Part shown: positions 19,163 to 28,493 of the stretch, one piece after another | Position numbering within the stretch: position 1 is the first letter of the stretch | Layout of the letters: each line of letters begins with the position of its first letter | Assembly: GCF_032393985.1 (NCBI RefSeq) | Contig: NZ_CP135918.1 | Location: 3,286,001 to 3,350,000 of the forward strand | DNA: 64,000 nt | Reading direction: 5' to 3' | Origin: Fischerella sp. JS2 | Lineage (GTDB): Bacteria; Cyanobacteriota; Cyanobacteriia; Cyanobacteriales; Nostocaceae | Translations under genes and position numbers: made by a program | The notes under the pieces: generated by a model | Database searches by the model: none | Told to the model about the DNA's origin: nothing | What the model saw: only the letters and a program-made list of their open reading frames with translations

Positions 19163-19218
19163 TAAAAGTTGAAGTAGCTATTTGCGTCTTGGCAACAAAA
19201 GCGCAAAATTATCTAGAT

Positions 19219-20817
19219 ATGGCGATCGCAATCGATTTTGGTACAAGCAACACTGTTATCACTCGTTGGAATCCTGTCACCCAAGAGTCAGAAACTCTGA
19301 ATCTACCTGGTTTATCAGTTCAACAAAGTCTAAATCCGCCACTTATTCCCAGTTTACTTTATGTGGAAAATGCTACCAAAGGACAAGTTTTGGTGGGGCA
19401 ACAAGTGCGCGATCGCGGTTTAGACTTGAAAAATGATCCTCGTTTTTTCCGTACTTTCAAACGCGGTATTGGTACGGATATCCAAGGTTTTTTACCGGAA
19501 TTAGATGGACAAGTAGTTACTTTTGAACAAGTCGGACAATGGTTCCTCAACCAGGTGATTACCCAATTAGAACCGATGCAAGGGGGGTTGGAATCACTTG
19601 TATTAACCGTACCTGTGGATAGTTTTGAAGCTTATCGTTACTGGTTGGGCAAAGTTTGTCAAGCATTGCCAGTGGAACAGGTGCGGATACTGGATGAACC
19701 AACAGCCGCCGCTTTAGGTTATGGTATGGCAGACCAAGAAGTTCTCTTGGTAATTGACTTTGGTGGTGGGACGCTGGATTTATCTTTGGTACAACTGGAT
19801 AAAAGCGTCAAAACAACTAGTAAGCCTGTAGGATTTTTACTGAAGTTTGGCAATAAATCTTTAGCTGAAACTTCCAAACAAAAGGTGAAAACTGCCCGTG
19901 TTTTGGCGAAAGCTGGACAAAATTTAGGTGGTTCCGATTTAGACAATTGGATAGTTGACTATTTTGCGAAAACTCAAGGTTTAGCAGTCAGTCCTTTGAC
20001 AATGCGACTGGCGGAAAAAGTGAAAATTCAGCTATCAACTCAAACCCAAGCGAGTGAAGTTTATTTCAACGATGAAACTTTTGAAAGTTATGAATTGCAA
20101 TTAGATCGGGATACATTGGAAGGTATTCTCAGAGAACACTCATTTTTTGAACGGCTTGATGAGTCGATGTCTCAGTTACTACAACAAGCCCGACGGCAAA
20201 ATATAGAAGTCGGGGATATTAATGCTGTACTGTTAGTTGGTGGTACAGTACAAATACCAGCAGTACAAACATGGGTAAAGCAATATTTTGCACCAGAAAA
20301 AATTCGGTGCGATCGCCCGTTTGAAGCCATTGCCCAAGGTGCTTTGCAAGTAACTCAAGGCGTAGAAATCAAAGATTTTCTCTACCACAGCTACGGTGTC
20401 CGCTATTGGGATAGGCGTAATAATAGACACAGTTGGTATCCGATTATTAGAGAGGGACAACCTTATCCCATGACTCAACCTGTACAGCTAGTATTGGGTG
20501 CTTCTGTGGAGAGTCAGCCCAGCATTGAGCTAATTATGGGCGAATTGGGGGCAGACACAGGCGGAACAGAAGTTTATTTTGATGGCGATCGCATGATTAC
20601 CCGTCGTCTTAATAACGATGTCATAACTGTGAAACCCCTCAATGATAAAGATGGGGCGAGGACAATTGCCAACCTCACACCGCCAGGATTTCCCGGAAGC
20701 GATCGCATTAAAATCCTGTTTTTAGTTGATGAACAGCGCTTTTTGCGAATTACTGTTGAGGATTTACTCACAAATGAAACTCTGTTGGAAAATCAACTTG
20801 TAGCACAATTGAGTTAG
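19219..20817 (+). CDS. Hsp70/DnaK-like ATPase without full substrate domain
   Basis: About 532 residues. AIAIDFGTSNTVITRW is the phosphate-1 loop, RILDEPTAAALGYG the connect region, VIDFGGGTLDLSLV the phosphate-2 loop, and LVGGTVQIPAVQ the adenosine loop of the actin/Hsp70 fold. GQNLGGSDLDNWIVDYF is also typical. The C-terminal 150 residues (EGQPYPMTQPVQLVLGAS onward) are a shortened beta domain, with no lid or EEVD-like tail, as in cyanobacterial Hsp70-like proteins distinct from DnaK1-3. A TTG at 19189 would add ten residues; the ATG at 19219 begins at the fold. Probably an ATP-dependent chaperone-like factor. Confidence 0.85.
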   Translation: MAIAIDFGTSNTVITRWNPVTQESETLNLPGLSVQQSLNPPLIPSLLYVENATKGQVLVGQQVRDRGLDLKNDPRFFRTFKRGIGTDIQGFLPELDGQVVTFEQVGQWFLNQVITQLEPMQGGLESLVLTVPVDSFEAYRYWLGKVCQALPVEQVRILDEPTAAALGYGMADQEVLLVIDFGGGTLDLSLVQLDKSVKTTSKPVGFLLKFGNKSLAETSKQKVKTARVLAKAGQNLGGSDLDNWIVDYFAKTQGLAVSPLTMRLAEKVKIQLSTQTQASEVYFNDETFESYELQLDRDTLEGILREHSFFERLDESMSQLLQQARRQNIEVGDINAVLLVGGTVQIPAVQTWVKQYFAPEKIRCDRPFEAIAQGALQVTQGVEIKDFLYHSYGVRYWDRRNNRHSWYPIIREGQPYPMTQPVQLVLGASVESQPSIELIMGELGADTGGTEVYFDGDRMITRRLNNDVITVKPLNDKDGARTIANLTPPGFPGSDRIKILFLVDEQRFLRITVEDLLTNETLLENQLVAQLS

Positions 20818-20870
20818 GAATTTTTGATATAGTATTCCTAAATCATTTCCTAAATCATTGATTAGAGACA

Positions 20871-20903
20871 AGATCCCCGACTTTTTAGAAAAGTTGGGGA
20901 TCT
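20871..20903. terminator. Bidirectional hairpin between convergent genes
   Basis: AGATCCCCGACTTTT, loop TAG, AAAAGTTGGGGATCT: a stem of about 15 bp with one G-T pair. It lies between the ends of the Hsp70-like gene and the membrane-protein gene that faces it, as expected for a shared terminator, though the following T-run is weak. Confidence 0.6.
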
Positions 20904-20974
20904 AAGCTTTCCAATTCTCACAAATCATACAGGGCTACTATATATTTTTTAACTGCAATTTTATCTTTTCAATC

Positions 20975-21454
20975 TCATTTTTTTAGCTTCAAAATACTGA
21001 CCAATATAATAAATCCGGGAGCCGCAAGCCACAACCAAAATCCAGGCAGCAGTTCATATAATGCTAACTTTTGAAAGGGAGTACTACCAGCAGGTAATTT
21101 GACCCAAAATGCTGATATTGTTCCCAAAAAACCTACGATAATTGATATTAATGCAGTTAAAATTGACCAATTATATTGCTGTCGAAAAAAGAACACACAC
21201 GATGTCCAGTAAGCTGGATTAGCTAACCATCCAATACTAGGCGGAATCACAAGCAGTAGTAATCCAAAAAATCCTACTAAAGTTAACTCAGCCCCTGTCA
21301 TTGTGGTAATTTTATCTGTCAATGTAGCGATTTCAACCGTATTGTTTTGACCTCCAAAGGTGATTTCAACTATTTTGAAAGCAAGGGCTGGCATACTAAG
21401 TGCTATTCCATATAAAAACAGTGATAAGCTAATGAAAACTATTCGATTTGTCAT
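20975..21454 (-). CDS. Hypothetical four-helix membrane protein
   Basis: About 159 residues, MTNRIVFISLSLFLYGIALS being an N-terminal hydrophobic or signal segment ending at MPALA. Three further hydrophobic stretches follow: LTLVGFFGLLLLVIPP, WSILTALISIIVGFLGTISA and LLPGFWLWLAAPGFIILVS. The frame extends 18 codons upstream but with poor protein character. No recognised family. It faces the Hsp70-like gene across a hairpin. Confidence 0.55.
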   Translation of the reverse strand: MTNRIVFISLSLFLYGIALSMPALAFKIVEITFGGQNNTVEIATLTDKITTMTGAELTLVGFFGLLLLVIPPSIGWLANPAYWTSCVFFFRQQYNWSILTALISIIVGFLGTISAFWVKLPAGSTPFQKLALYELLPGFWLWLAAPGFIILVSILKLKK

Positions 21455-21726
21455 CTTGATTTCTAGAAGAAGTGCGCGATTTAAACTAAAAATTTTAGAA
21501 ATAAACAACTACTTTAAAACTACAAGCCCATCAACGCCCTTTCCAAAAAGTTTAGTACGCTTATACAAATCCTACTCAATAGTCGCCCACAACTTAAAAT
21601 ATAACCCACTTTTGCCAAGCATTAGATTAGTATATATCTTCCTCTTCTAGAGCGATCGCTTCTGGTCATCTATGGCACTTCCATATCATGTGTGAAAATC
21701 GCAAACAAGAGCCAGATGCTCTAGTT

Positions 21727-21755
21727 CTTGTTACCAGGTTCAACCTGGTAACAAG
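21727..21755. repeat. Perfect 29-bp palindrome beside the CRISPR array
   Basis: CTTGTTACCAGGTT, one central C, then AACCTGGTAACAAG. It lies 38 bp outside the leader-distal end of the CRISPR array. It could end precursor crRNA transcription running leftwards or belong to a dispersed repeat (the neighbouring AGAGCCAGATGCTCT is also symmetric). Confidence 0.6.
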
Positions 21756-21793
21756 GATTTGGAGGCTCAGCTTCCTGGCTGTTGCAACAGGTA

Positions 21794-24700
21794 CAACATA
21801 CAAATAATAAGGATTAATTGAAGTTGCAACAGTCCAGAACTGGAACCCATCTTGGAACAGGTGGTTTCAATCCCTAATAGGGATTAATTGAAGTTGCAAC
21901 AACAGGAGAAAGGATTGATGCCCAGTTAGCATTAGTTTCAATCCCTAATAGGGATTAATTGAAGTTGCAACCAAACACCTTAATTTATTCGATACCACCC
22001 ACTACGTTTCAATCCCTAATAGGGATTAATTGAAGTTGCAACAATGTCCCATCTAGGATCGACGTTTTCAAGGTTTTTGTTTCAATCCCTAATAGGGATT
22101 AATTGAAGTTGCAACGTGCGATCGCACAACCGACTGCCCAAGATTTGCCCACAGAGTTTCAATCCCTAATAGGGATTAATTGAAGTTGCAACTCCTTGCC
22201 TCCAAAGGTGAACCTGGGTCAGGTACGTTTCAATCCCTAATAGGGATTAATTGAAGTTGCAACTTTAACAGAGGGTAAGTTGTTTATCAGATTTGTATGT
22301 TTCAATCCCTAATAGGGATTAATTGAAGTTGCAACCCTACCAAAAAATCCGAAATGGGAAGGACATTAATGTTTCAATCCCTAATAGGGATTAATTGAAG
22401 TTGCAACCTCTTTTCTTGTAAATGTCTTCTGGTATCTCCGGATGTTTCAATCCCTAATAGGGATTAATTGAAGTTGCAACCGGGATGACACAACAAGGAA
22501 TGCTGATCAACGATGTTTCAATCCCTAATAGGGATTAATTGAAGTTGCAACCCTCACCTATAACGCACTCAACTGGCAGTACTGCGTTTCAATCCCTAAT
22601 AGGGATTAATTGAAGTTGCAACATAACAACTCTTTTACCCATTTTCCTTAGTTACCATGTTTCAATCCCTAATAGGGATTAATTGAAGTTGCAACTCGAT
22701 AGGGAGTGAATCAAGCTTGGTCAATACTTGTTTCAATCCCTAATAGGGATTAATTGAAGTTGCAACCATAGTTGGTATTCATGAAGATGATTGTTTCACT
22801 ACTGTTTCAATCCCTAATAGGGATTAATTGAAGTTGCAACTAGCTGCTGGAGATCGCGGATCGCACTATTTAAATTGTTTCAATCCCTAATAGGGATTAA
22901 TTGAAGTTGCAACGAACTGTATATATCTTATCGTCCCGCGAGATCTTGTTTCAATCCCTAATAGGGATTAATTGAAGTTGCAACCTGCGTCCGCTCATCC
23001 CAGTAAGCTCCATCAGCTGAGTTTCAATCCCTAATAGGGATTAATTGAAGTTGCAACAAATGCCAAGCTGTATGGGAAAAAGTAATGCCTAGATTTCAAT
23101 CCCTAATAGGGATTAATTGAAGTTGCAACATTATCTGCCGCTCCCTCTTTCTTTAAGAGAAAGTTTCAATCCCTAATAGGGATTAATTGAAGTTGCAACG
23201 TTACTTATCAGAGTCAGCCAAGGAAATTTGTGTTTCAATCCCTAATAGGGATTAATTGAAGTTGCAACCTTCTCCCATTCAATAACTGTACGAATTACGG
23301 TTTGTGTTTCAATCCCTAATAGGGATTAATTGAAGTTGCAACATCCTTAGTAGTAAGCAGGCCCATGCGCCCCCTAAAACGTTTCAATCCCTAATAGGGA
23401 TTAATTGAAGTTGCAACTCTGGATAAATTGGAGATACCGAGTAACCCCAATGGTTTCAATCCCTAATAGGGATTAATTGAAGTTGCAACTGAGATACTCG
23501 GCCAAATAAGCAAGTAGTTCCTGTGTTTCAATCCCTAATAGGGATTAATTGAAGTTGCAACCTTGATATTCCAAAATTCGGCCAATTCCCAGGACGTTTC
23601 AATCCCTAATAGGGATTAATTGAAGTTGCAACCTATACTATCATGCCACTTGGATATCTGTCGAGGGAGGTTTCAATCCCTAATAGGGATTAATTGAAGT
23701 TGCAACCCTGGATATCTGTCGAGGCAGAACATTGGAGATTGTATAGTGTTTCAATCCCTAATAGGGATTAATTGAAGTTGCAACAAAACCCCAGGTCCTG
23801 GGGACCTGGGGCTACTTGGGTTTCAATCCCTAATAGGGATTAATTGAAGTTGCAACTCGTAGGCACGTTGATCAGAGAGGACTGAATAGTTTCAATCCCT
23901 AATAGGGATTAATTGAAGTTGCAACGAAGCTAGCCGGCACTGCTGAGATTATAGGGGCATAGTTTCAATCCCTAATAGGGATTAATTGAAGTTGCAACAT
24001 TTGGCGACTTGGATGATCAAGTTGTCACAGACATGGTTGTTTCAATCCCTAATAGGGATTAATTGAAGTTGCAACCCCCTGGGGTTGCTCCGCGACTATC
24101 TATCTGTGGGTAGATTGTTTCAATCCCTAATAGGGATTAATTGAAGTTGCAACAATCGGTGCTTTACCTTCCCTGCACGATAGCTATGCAGTTTCAATCC
24201 CTAATAGGGATTAATTGAAGTTGCAACGCGAAGCAACGTTTTAGATTTCCTGGACTATAAAGCTGTTTCAATCCCTAATAGGGATTAATTGAAGTTGCAA
24301 CCTTAAGAGTGCAAGTATTAGAAAGGTGAACGCAGTTTCAATCCCTAATAGGGATTAATTGAAGTTGCAACAAGAGTGCAGGTGCTTGAACGATGAAAGA
24401 CAAACATGGTTTCAATCCCTAATAGGGATTAATTGAAGTTGCAACGTAGCAACGCTTGAGTTTAGAGAAACATAACTAATTGTTTCAATCCCTAATAGGG
24501 ATTAATTGAAGTTGCAACCTAACTGTTTACGCTAGCTCCGATGACTCCGGCGTACAGTTTCAATCCCTAATAGGGATTAATTGAAGTTGCAACGATGAAA
24601 GATAAACACTCTAAGACAGTCTTCAATGCAGTTTCAATCCCTAATAGGGATTAATTGAAGTTGCAACGAAACTAGTTAGTCAAGGACTACCTTACGTACT

Positions 24701-24812
24701 TGTTTCAATCCCTAATAGGGATTAATTGAAGTTGCAACTGGTGATAAGTCCAGAATCTTACGGAAATTTGCGGCTGTTTCAATCCCTAATAGGGATTAAT
24801 TGAAGTTGCAAC
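21794..24812 (-). CRISPR. CRISPR array, 42 repeats (one degenerate), 41 spacers
   Basis: The 37-bp repeat on the plus strand starts GTTTCAATCCCTAATAGG and continues GATTAATTGAAGTTGCAAC. Full copies begin at 21864, 21935, 22006, 22079 and so on to 24776-24812, with spacers of 32 to 41 bp. Only one variant base was found (first G to A at 23093). The copy ending at 21830 is degenerate over its left half. Read on the minus strand the repeat ends in GGATTGAAAC, the usual 5' crRNA tag of type I-D/III cyanobacterial repeats, and the degenerate copy is then the distal one. I therefore infer transcription from right to left with the leader right of 24812. No cas gene lies in the window. Confidence 0.98.
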
Positions 24813-25249
24813 AGCTCACTTTACTACTCTTACTATATTTGGTTTTCAAGGTTCTGTTTCGTCAATCTAAAATAAAGGTACCTTTTGGGACATCGGATTG
24901 TCAAGCGATCGCACCCAAAAAATCCTTTAAATCTAGTCACAGGAATCTTTTCGGCGATCGCGTCAACCTCACTAATTGTATAACAAGGTTCAAACTCAGC
25001 CAGGGTAATGGTTTCAGCCAATATTTTTGGCATGTTCAGAAAAACACCTACTCATTGACGCAAATTGTGTTTTTTTGCAGATAACGCTGTCTTGAAAATA
25101 GGGTGTGGGGATGTAAGGGGTATAGGGGTGTAGGAGGAGTCAAATTTTCATGTTTTGTTGTGTACTAACGTTTGATTCACTCTGGTGTACGCAGTTTATG
25201 ATGGCTACTTATTATAAGGAAAGTGCATTGATTGAGGAGTAAATTTATC
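24813..25249 (-). promoter_or_regulatory. Putative CRISPR leader and intergenic region
   Basis: By repeat orientation, the leader should be here, reading leftwards. The first 90 bases next to the array are AT-rich, but HIP1 octamers follow at about 24905 and 24954, which is unusual for a leader and suggests it is short or has been replaced. A 66-codon minus-strand frame (25033-24833, MPKILAETITLAEFEPCYT) crosses it and may be a gene fragment. No cas gene. The rest is the promoter region of the DUF1499 gene. Confidence 0.4.
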
Positions 25250-25732
25250 ATGTCCCGTCTACTACCAGAGTTTGCACAGCGACTACTGTGCAGTATTGCC
25301 TTTGTAATATTCCTAAGTCTAACAATACTTCCTGGTGCGAGTTGGGCTTATGCTTCTGGCTTGGGAGTAACTAATGGTCATCTTAGTTCTTGTCCAGCTT
25401 CAAACAATTGTGTGGTAAGCCAAGATGCTGACTCGAAACACGCGATTGACGCGATCGTTTATCATGTAGACCGCGACACAGCACGAGAAACCTTATTAAA
25501 AGTTCTCAACGTTGTTCCTCGAACAGAAGTGATAGAACAGACAGATAATTACATCCATGCTCTTTCTAAAAGCCGCATCTTTAAATTTGTTGATGATGTA
25601 GAGTTTTATTTCCCACCTAACGAGTCAGTAATTCATGTACGTTCCGCATCTCGCGTGGGAGAATCGGACCTCGGAGTCAACCGTAGGCGAATCGAGCAAA
25701 TTCGTCTGGCTCTTTTGGATTTAAAGATTTGA
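25250..25732 (+). CDS. DUF1499 family protein, secreted or membrane-anchored
   Basis: 160 residues. An N-terminal signal segment (LLCSIAFVIFLSLTILPG, then SWAYA) is followed by LSSCPASNNCVVSQDADSK, the CPxxxNCVSS-like opening of DUF1499, and VEFYFPPNESVIHVRSASRV and SDLGVNRRRIEQIRLAL, the conserved end. The ATG at 25250 has GAGGAG upstream. Function is unknown in bacteria; plant and cyanobacterial members are thylakoid- or envelope-associated. It lies between the CRISPR leader and two convergent transpeptidase genes. Confidence 0.85.
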   Translation: MSRLLPEFAQRLLCSIAFVIFLSLTILPGASWAYASGLGVTNGHLSSCPASNNCVVSQDADSKHAIDAIVYHVDRDTARETLLKVLNVVPRTEVIEQTDNYIHALSKSRIFKFVDDVEFYFPPNESVIHVRSASRVGESDLGVNRRRIEQIRLALLDLKI

Positions 25733-25865
25733 TGTTCGCTGTAAAAGCGATCGCCATGCGTAGTTAACACAAACTTGTGATTTAACGACAAAGGTTTAGA
25801 TCTCGTCAATCCAAAATCCAAAATCTCAAACTATCTGACTATTCCCTATTCCCTTCCTCAACTAC

Positions 25866-26399
25866 TTACTTACGTACCACTACTAACGTCCCAACTTCAG
25901 CCCAATTAAAAAGCTTACGAGCTTCTTTAACTGGTAAATTCACGCAACCATGACTAACGGGCGTACCAAATCTATCGTGCCAAAAAGCGCCATGAATTGC
26001 ATACCCCTCGTAGAAATACATAGTATAGGGAACACCAGAAATATCATAACCAGGGCCTCGCATTCTCGCATAGCGAAGCTTAGAGCCAATTAGAAACTTA
26101 CCTTTTTTTGTAGGCGTTGAACGCTTTCCTGTGGAAACTCGCATCGAATACACAAGTTGACTACCTTCCCAAGCGTATAGACGTTGTTGTGACAAATCAA
26201 TTTCGATTTTGCGAGGAGGGCGTAATTCTTTCCAAATATCAGCTTCGTTAATAGAGTTGCGACCAAATATGCGATAAGAAAAATGTGAAAGAGGTGTCTT
26301 TGAATTTGAAGAACTAAAAGCAGCCCCAACCACAATTCCCACAGTTGCTAAGAAAGTTGTTAACCAAGCAATCCAACTACTGCCAATCCAGTTTCCCAT
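25866..26399 (-). CDS. L,D-transpeptidase (YkuD domain)
   Basis: 177 residues. One N-terminal hydrophobic segment (WIAWLTTFLATVGIVVGAAF) serves as signal or anchor. The YkuD domain starts at [39 protein letters not shown] holds the catalytic histidine and cysteine (HGxxx then SHGCVNL). The enzyme makes 3-3 cross-links in peptidoglycan or attaches proteins to it in the periplasm. There is no LysM or peptidoglycan-binding domain. A paralogue in the same orientation lies about 300 bp upstream at 26707-27219. Confidence 0.9.
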   Translation of the reverse strand: MGNWIGSSWIAWLTTFLATVGIVVGAAFSSSNSKTPLSHFSYRIFGRNSINEADIWKELRPPRKIEIDLSQQRLYAWEGSQLVYSMRVSTGKRSTPTKKGKFLIGSKLRYARMRGPGYDISGVPYTMYFYEGYAIHGAFWHDRFGTPVSHGCVNLPVKEARKLFNWAEVGTLVVVRK

Positions 26400-26541
26400 T
26401 ATCTTAACTTGTTAATTCGCAGAGAATGCCCAAAATGTGTTTGTTGATGGTTGTTTGGAAAAATTACCAACCATTAACAACTAATATCAAGTTCGGCTAA
26501 TTACTTACGATATTATGTTTCGTTGTTGGGCATTGGTTTTT

Positions 26542-26654
26542 CCCATTACCCTTACGGGTTCGCCAGTCGCTCATGGGGGACTCATCGGTCCTGGTGGGGA
26601 TTGGGGGAGGAACCCCCTGCGTAAGAGTCGCTGGCTCACCAATTACCCATTACC
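26542..26654. repeat. Dispersed repeat, family C (copy 1)
   Basis: About 110 bp running from CCCATTACCCTTACGGG to CTGGCTCACCAATTACCCA. A diverged copy in the opposite orientation lies at 32337-32453. It sits between two transpeptidase genes and includes the run GGGGGAGGAACCCCCTGCG, which can pair. No coding frame. The rest of the 307-bp gap (26400-26706) holds nothing else seen. Confidence 0.7.
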
Positions 26655-26706
26655 TGTTGCCAGCCTATGCGACAGTATAAGTATTTAAGCGAACATGAAA
26701 TGAATA

Positions 26707-27219
26707 CTATCTTTGAACAACTACTGGCGTACCGATTGATGCCCATCTGTATAGCCATCTGGCATGTTTAGGTGGTAAATTTACACAACCGTGGCTAACT
26801 GGTGTCCCAAATCTTCGATGCCAGTAGGCTCCATGAATAGCATAGCCTCCTCTGTAATACATCGTATATGGGACATTCGGAACGTTGTAGCCTCTACCAC
26901 GCATTCGAGTTTTTCTCAGCTTGGTTTGAATCCGAAAAACACCAGTACGAGTGGGAGTAGATCTTTTTCCTGTAGAGACAACCACTCTGTACACAGGCTT
27001 CCTACCTTCCCAAGCAATCAATCGTTGTTCGGAAAGATCAATTTGTATCCAGCGTCGTTGAGATTGTTTGAAGTTAATGATTGCTTGCCTGATTGTACTT
27101 CTTTTTGGGTGTCTCAAAACTCCTTGTGAAGGAGTACTAAAAACACTTAAAGCGAGTGCTGCACTAACAAAGAGTACTTTTAAAGAACGCACCCAACTGG
27201 AAGAAGATGGCTTTTCCAT
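26707..27219 (-). CDS. L,D-transpeptidase (YkuD domain), second copy
   Basis: 170 residues with a cleavable-looking signal ([19 protein letters not shown]). [20 protein letters not shown] starts the YkuD fold, and [20 protein letters not shown] with [14 protein letters not shown] is the catalytic site. It is unusually arginine-rich ([11 protein letters not shown]), giving a basic surface. It is a tandem paralogue of the gene at 25866-26399; the different N-termini suggest one soluble and one membrane-tethered enzyme. Confidence 0.9.
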   Translation of the reverse strand: MEKPSSSSWVRSLKVLFVSAALALSVFSTPSQGVLRHPKRSTIRQAIINFKQSQRRWIQIDLSEQRLIAWEGRKPVYRVVVSTGKRSTPTRTGVFRIQTKLRKTRMRGRGYNVPNVPYTMYYRGGYAIHGAYWHRRFGTPVSHGCVNLPPKHARWLYRWASIGTPVVVQR

Positions 27220-27568
27220 GATTATTACACCATAATGCCATTAATTTAAGGGAAATTTTCTTTTTCTCTGATGACTTTTAGCTTTTTGCTGCAACAGGCG
27301 TAGGTTTTCCTGATTTCATCCTATAGCAAATGTCCTCATTCGTAACTATCCAAGGACAAACAGATGAGGAATTGTTGAAAAATCAAATTTATGTAATTTT
27401 ACTCACAAGGAAAAACCTGCTAATAATTAAAATTATTGGCTCATACAGTAATCTTAATTATTATTAATCAATCCTTAATTAAACAAGTATTGACTAAAGT
27501 AAACCTTAAACAGTGTAGAGACGTGTTATGGCAGGTCTCTATACCTGAGTAAATTTCACTAGAAGTTC
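27220..27568. other. Intergenic region with a small hairpin
   Basis: About 350 AT-rich bases upstream of the second transpeptidase gene. Near the aldolase end is TAGAGAC (27516-27522) paired with GTCTCTA (27535-27541) in a short hairpin of a kind frequent between cyanobacterial genes. No gene seen. Confidence 0.45.
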
Positions 27569-28219
27569 TTAACTGAACCACTGTTTCACTAAACAACTAT
27601 TTACTAAGGATTTTGCTTGTTGAGATATTGCTTGCCAATTTCCAGTTTCTACAAACTGTTTCGGAAACAATTCGCTACTCAAACCTACTGCGATCGCTCC
27701 TGCTTGTAAAAATTCTTGGGCATTTTTTAAAGTAACCCCGCCTGTAGGAATCAAAGGAATGTGACCTAGTGGCCCTTGTAAACTTTTGATATAATTTGCT
27801 CCACCTACCGCCTGTACGGGAAATACCTTCACACAAGTTGCACCGTAATTCCAAGCCATAACGATTTCTGTGGGAGAAAGCGCACCAGGAATAATAGGTA
27901 TATTTTCCGCAACTGCTGCTTGGATCATAGTTGGGTCAACATGGGGTGTAAACAGAAATTGCGCCCCTACGGAAGTTGCGTCATAAAGTTGTTCTAAATT
28001 TAACAAAGTACCTGTACCAATGGTACAGTCGGGTAATTCTGAGCGGAGTTTAGTGATTAATTCTGAAGCGTTAGCGCTATTCCAGGTAATTTCGATTAAT
28101 TGTATACCTCCAGATGCCATAGCCAAGGCCATCTGGCGTCCAAGTTCTAATTGAGAAGCGCGAATAACTGCGATCGCTCGATGTTTTTTTACCAGTGTTA
28201 ACCAAGGGTGATGAGACAT
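27569..28219 (-). CDS. eda: KDPG/KHG aldolase
   Basis: 216 residues, a class I aldolase splitting 2-keto-3-deoxy-6-phosphogluconate to pyruvate and glyceraldehyde 3-phosphate (Entner-Doudoroff route). AVIRASQLELGRQMALA and GGIQLIEITWNS carry the catalytic glutamate, GTGTLLN and FLFTPHVD the middle strands, and CVKVFPVQAVGG the Schiff-base lysine (VKVFP). LIPTGGVTLKN closes the phosphate site. The order and spacing match the family. It is a single gene with no dehydratase neighbour. Confidence 0.9.
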   Translation of the reverse strand: MSHHPWLTLVKKHRAIAVIRASQLELGRQMALAMASGGIQLIEITWNSANASELITKLRSELPDCTIGTGTLLNLEQLYDATSVGAQFLFTPHVDPTMIQAAVAENIPIIPGALSPTEIVMAWNYGATCVKVFPVQAVGGANYIKSLQGPLGHIPLIPTGGVTLKNAQEFLQAGAIAVGLSSELFPKQFVETGNWQAISQQAKSLVNSCLVKQWFS

Positions 28220-28493
28220 GGGGACAATAAATTAACAATTAGCTCAAAAGTAATATTGTTTTAGATTAGATAAGTAGGAGTAACACCGACTTAGACACTT
28301 TATTCAATCTAACCAAAGATAGATACCATTATTAATAATAATCCAGCTAAAACTCAACAATCATTATTCTTAGGCTATTAAGTAACTATTTTGGAAAAAT
28401 TAATCATTAAAAAAATTCAGTCGCAAGCCAGAGGAAAAAAATAACTTTTATTTTTAAGTTATTAGTATAGATGCTTTCATAGGTAATTTTATT

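Noticed and set aside
23862-24550. Possible relation between the spacers at 24228-24264 and 24446-24481 (both contain AGCAACG followed by T-rich text)
   Set aside because: Similarity is about ten bases and no shared reading frame holds up, unlike the three related spacers reported.
24833-25033. 66-codon minus-strand frame in the putative leader
   Set aside because: Possible gene fragment, but no start signal and no family; not enough to call a gene.
24800-25084. 94-codon plus-strand frame beginning in the last CRISPR repeat
   Set aside because: Its start codon arises from repeat sequence; composition does not resemble a protein.
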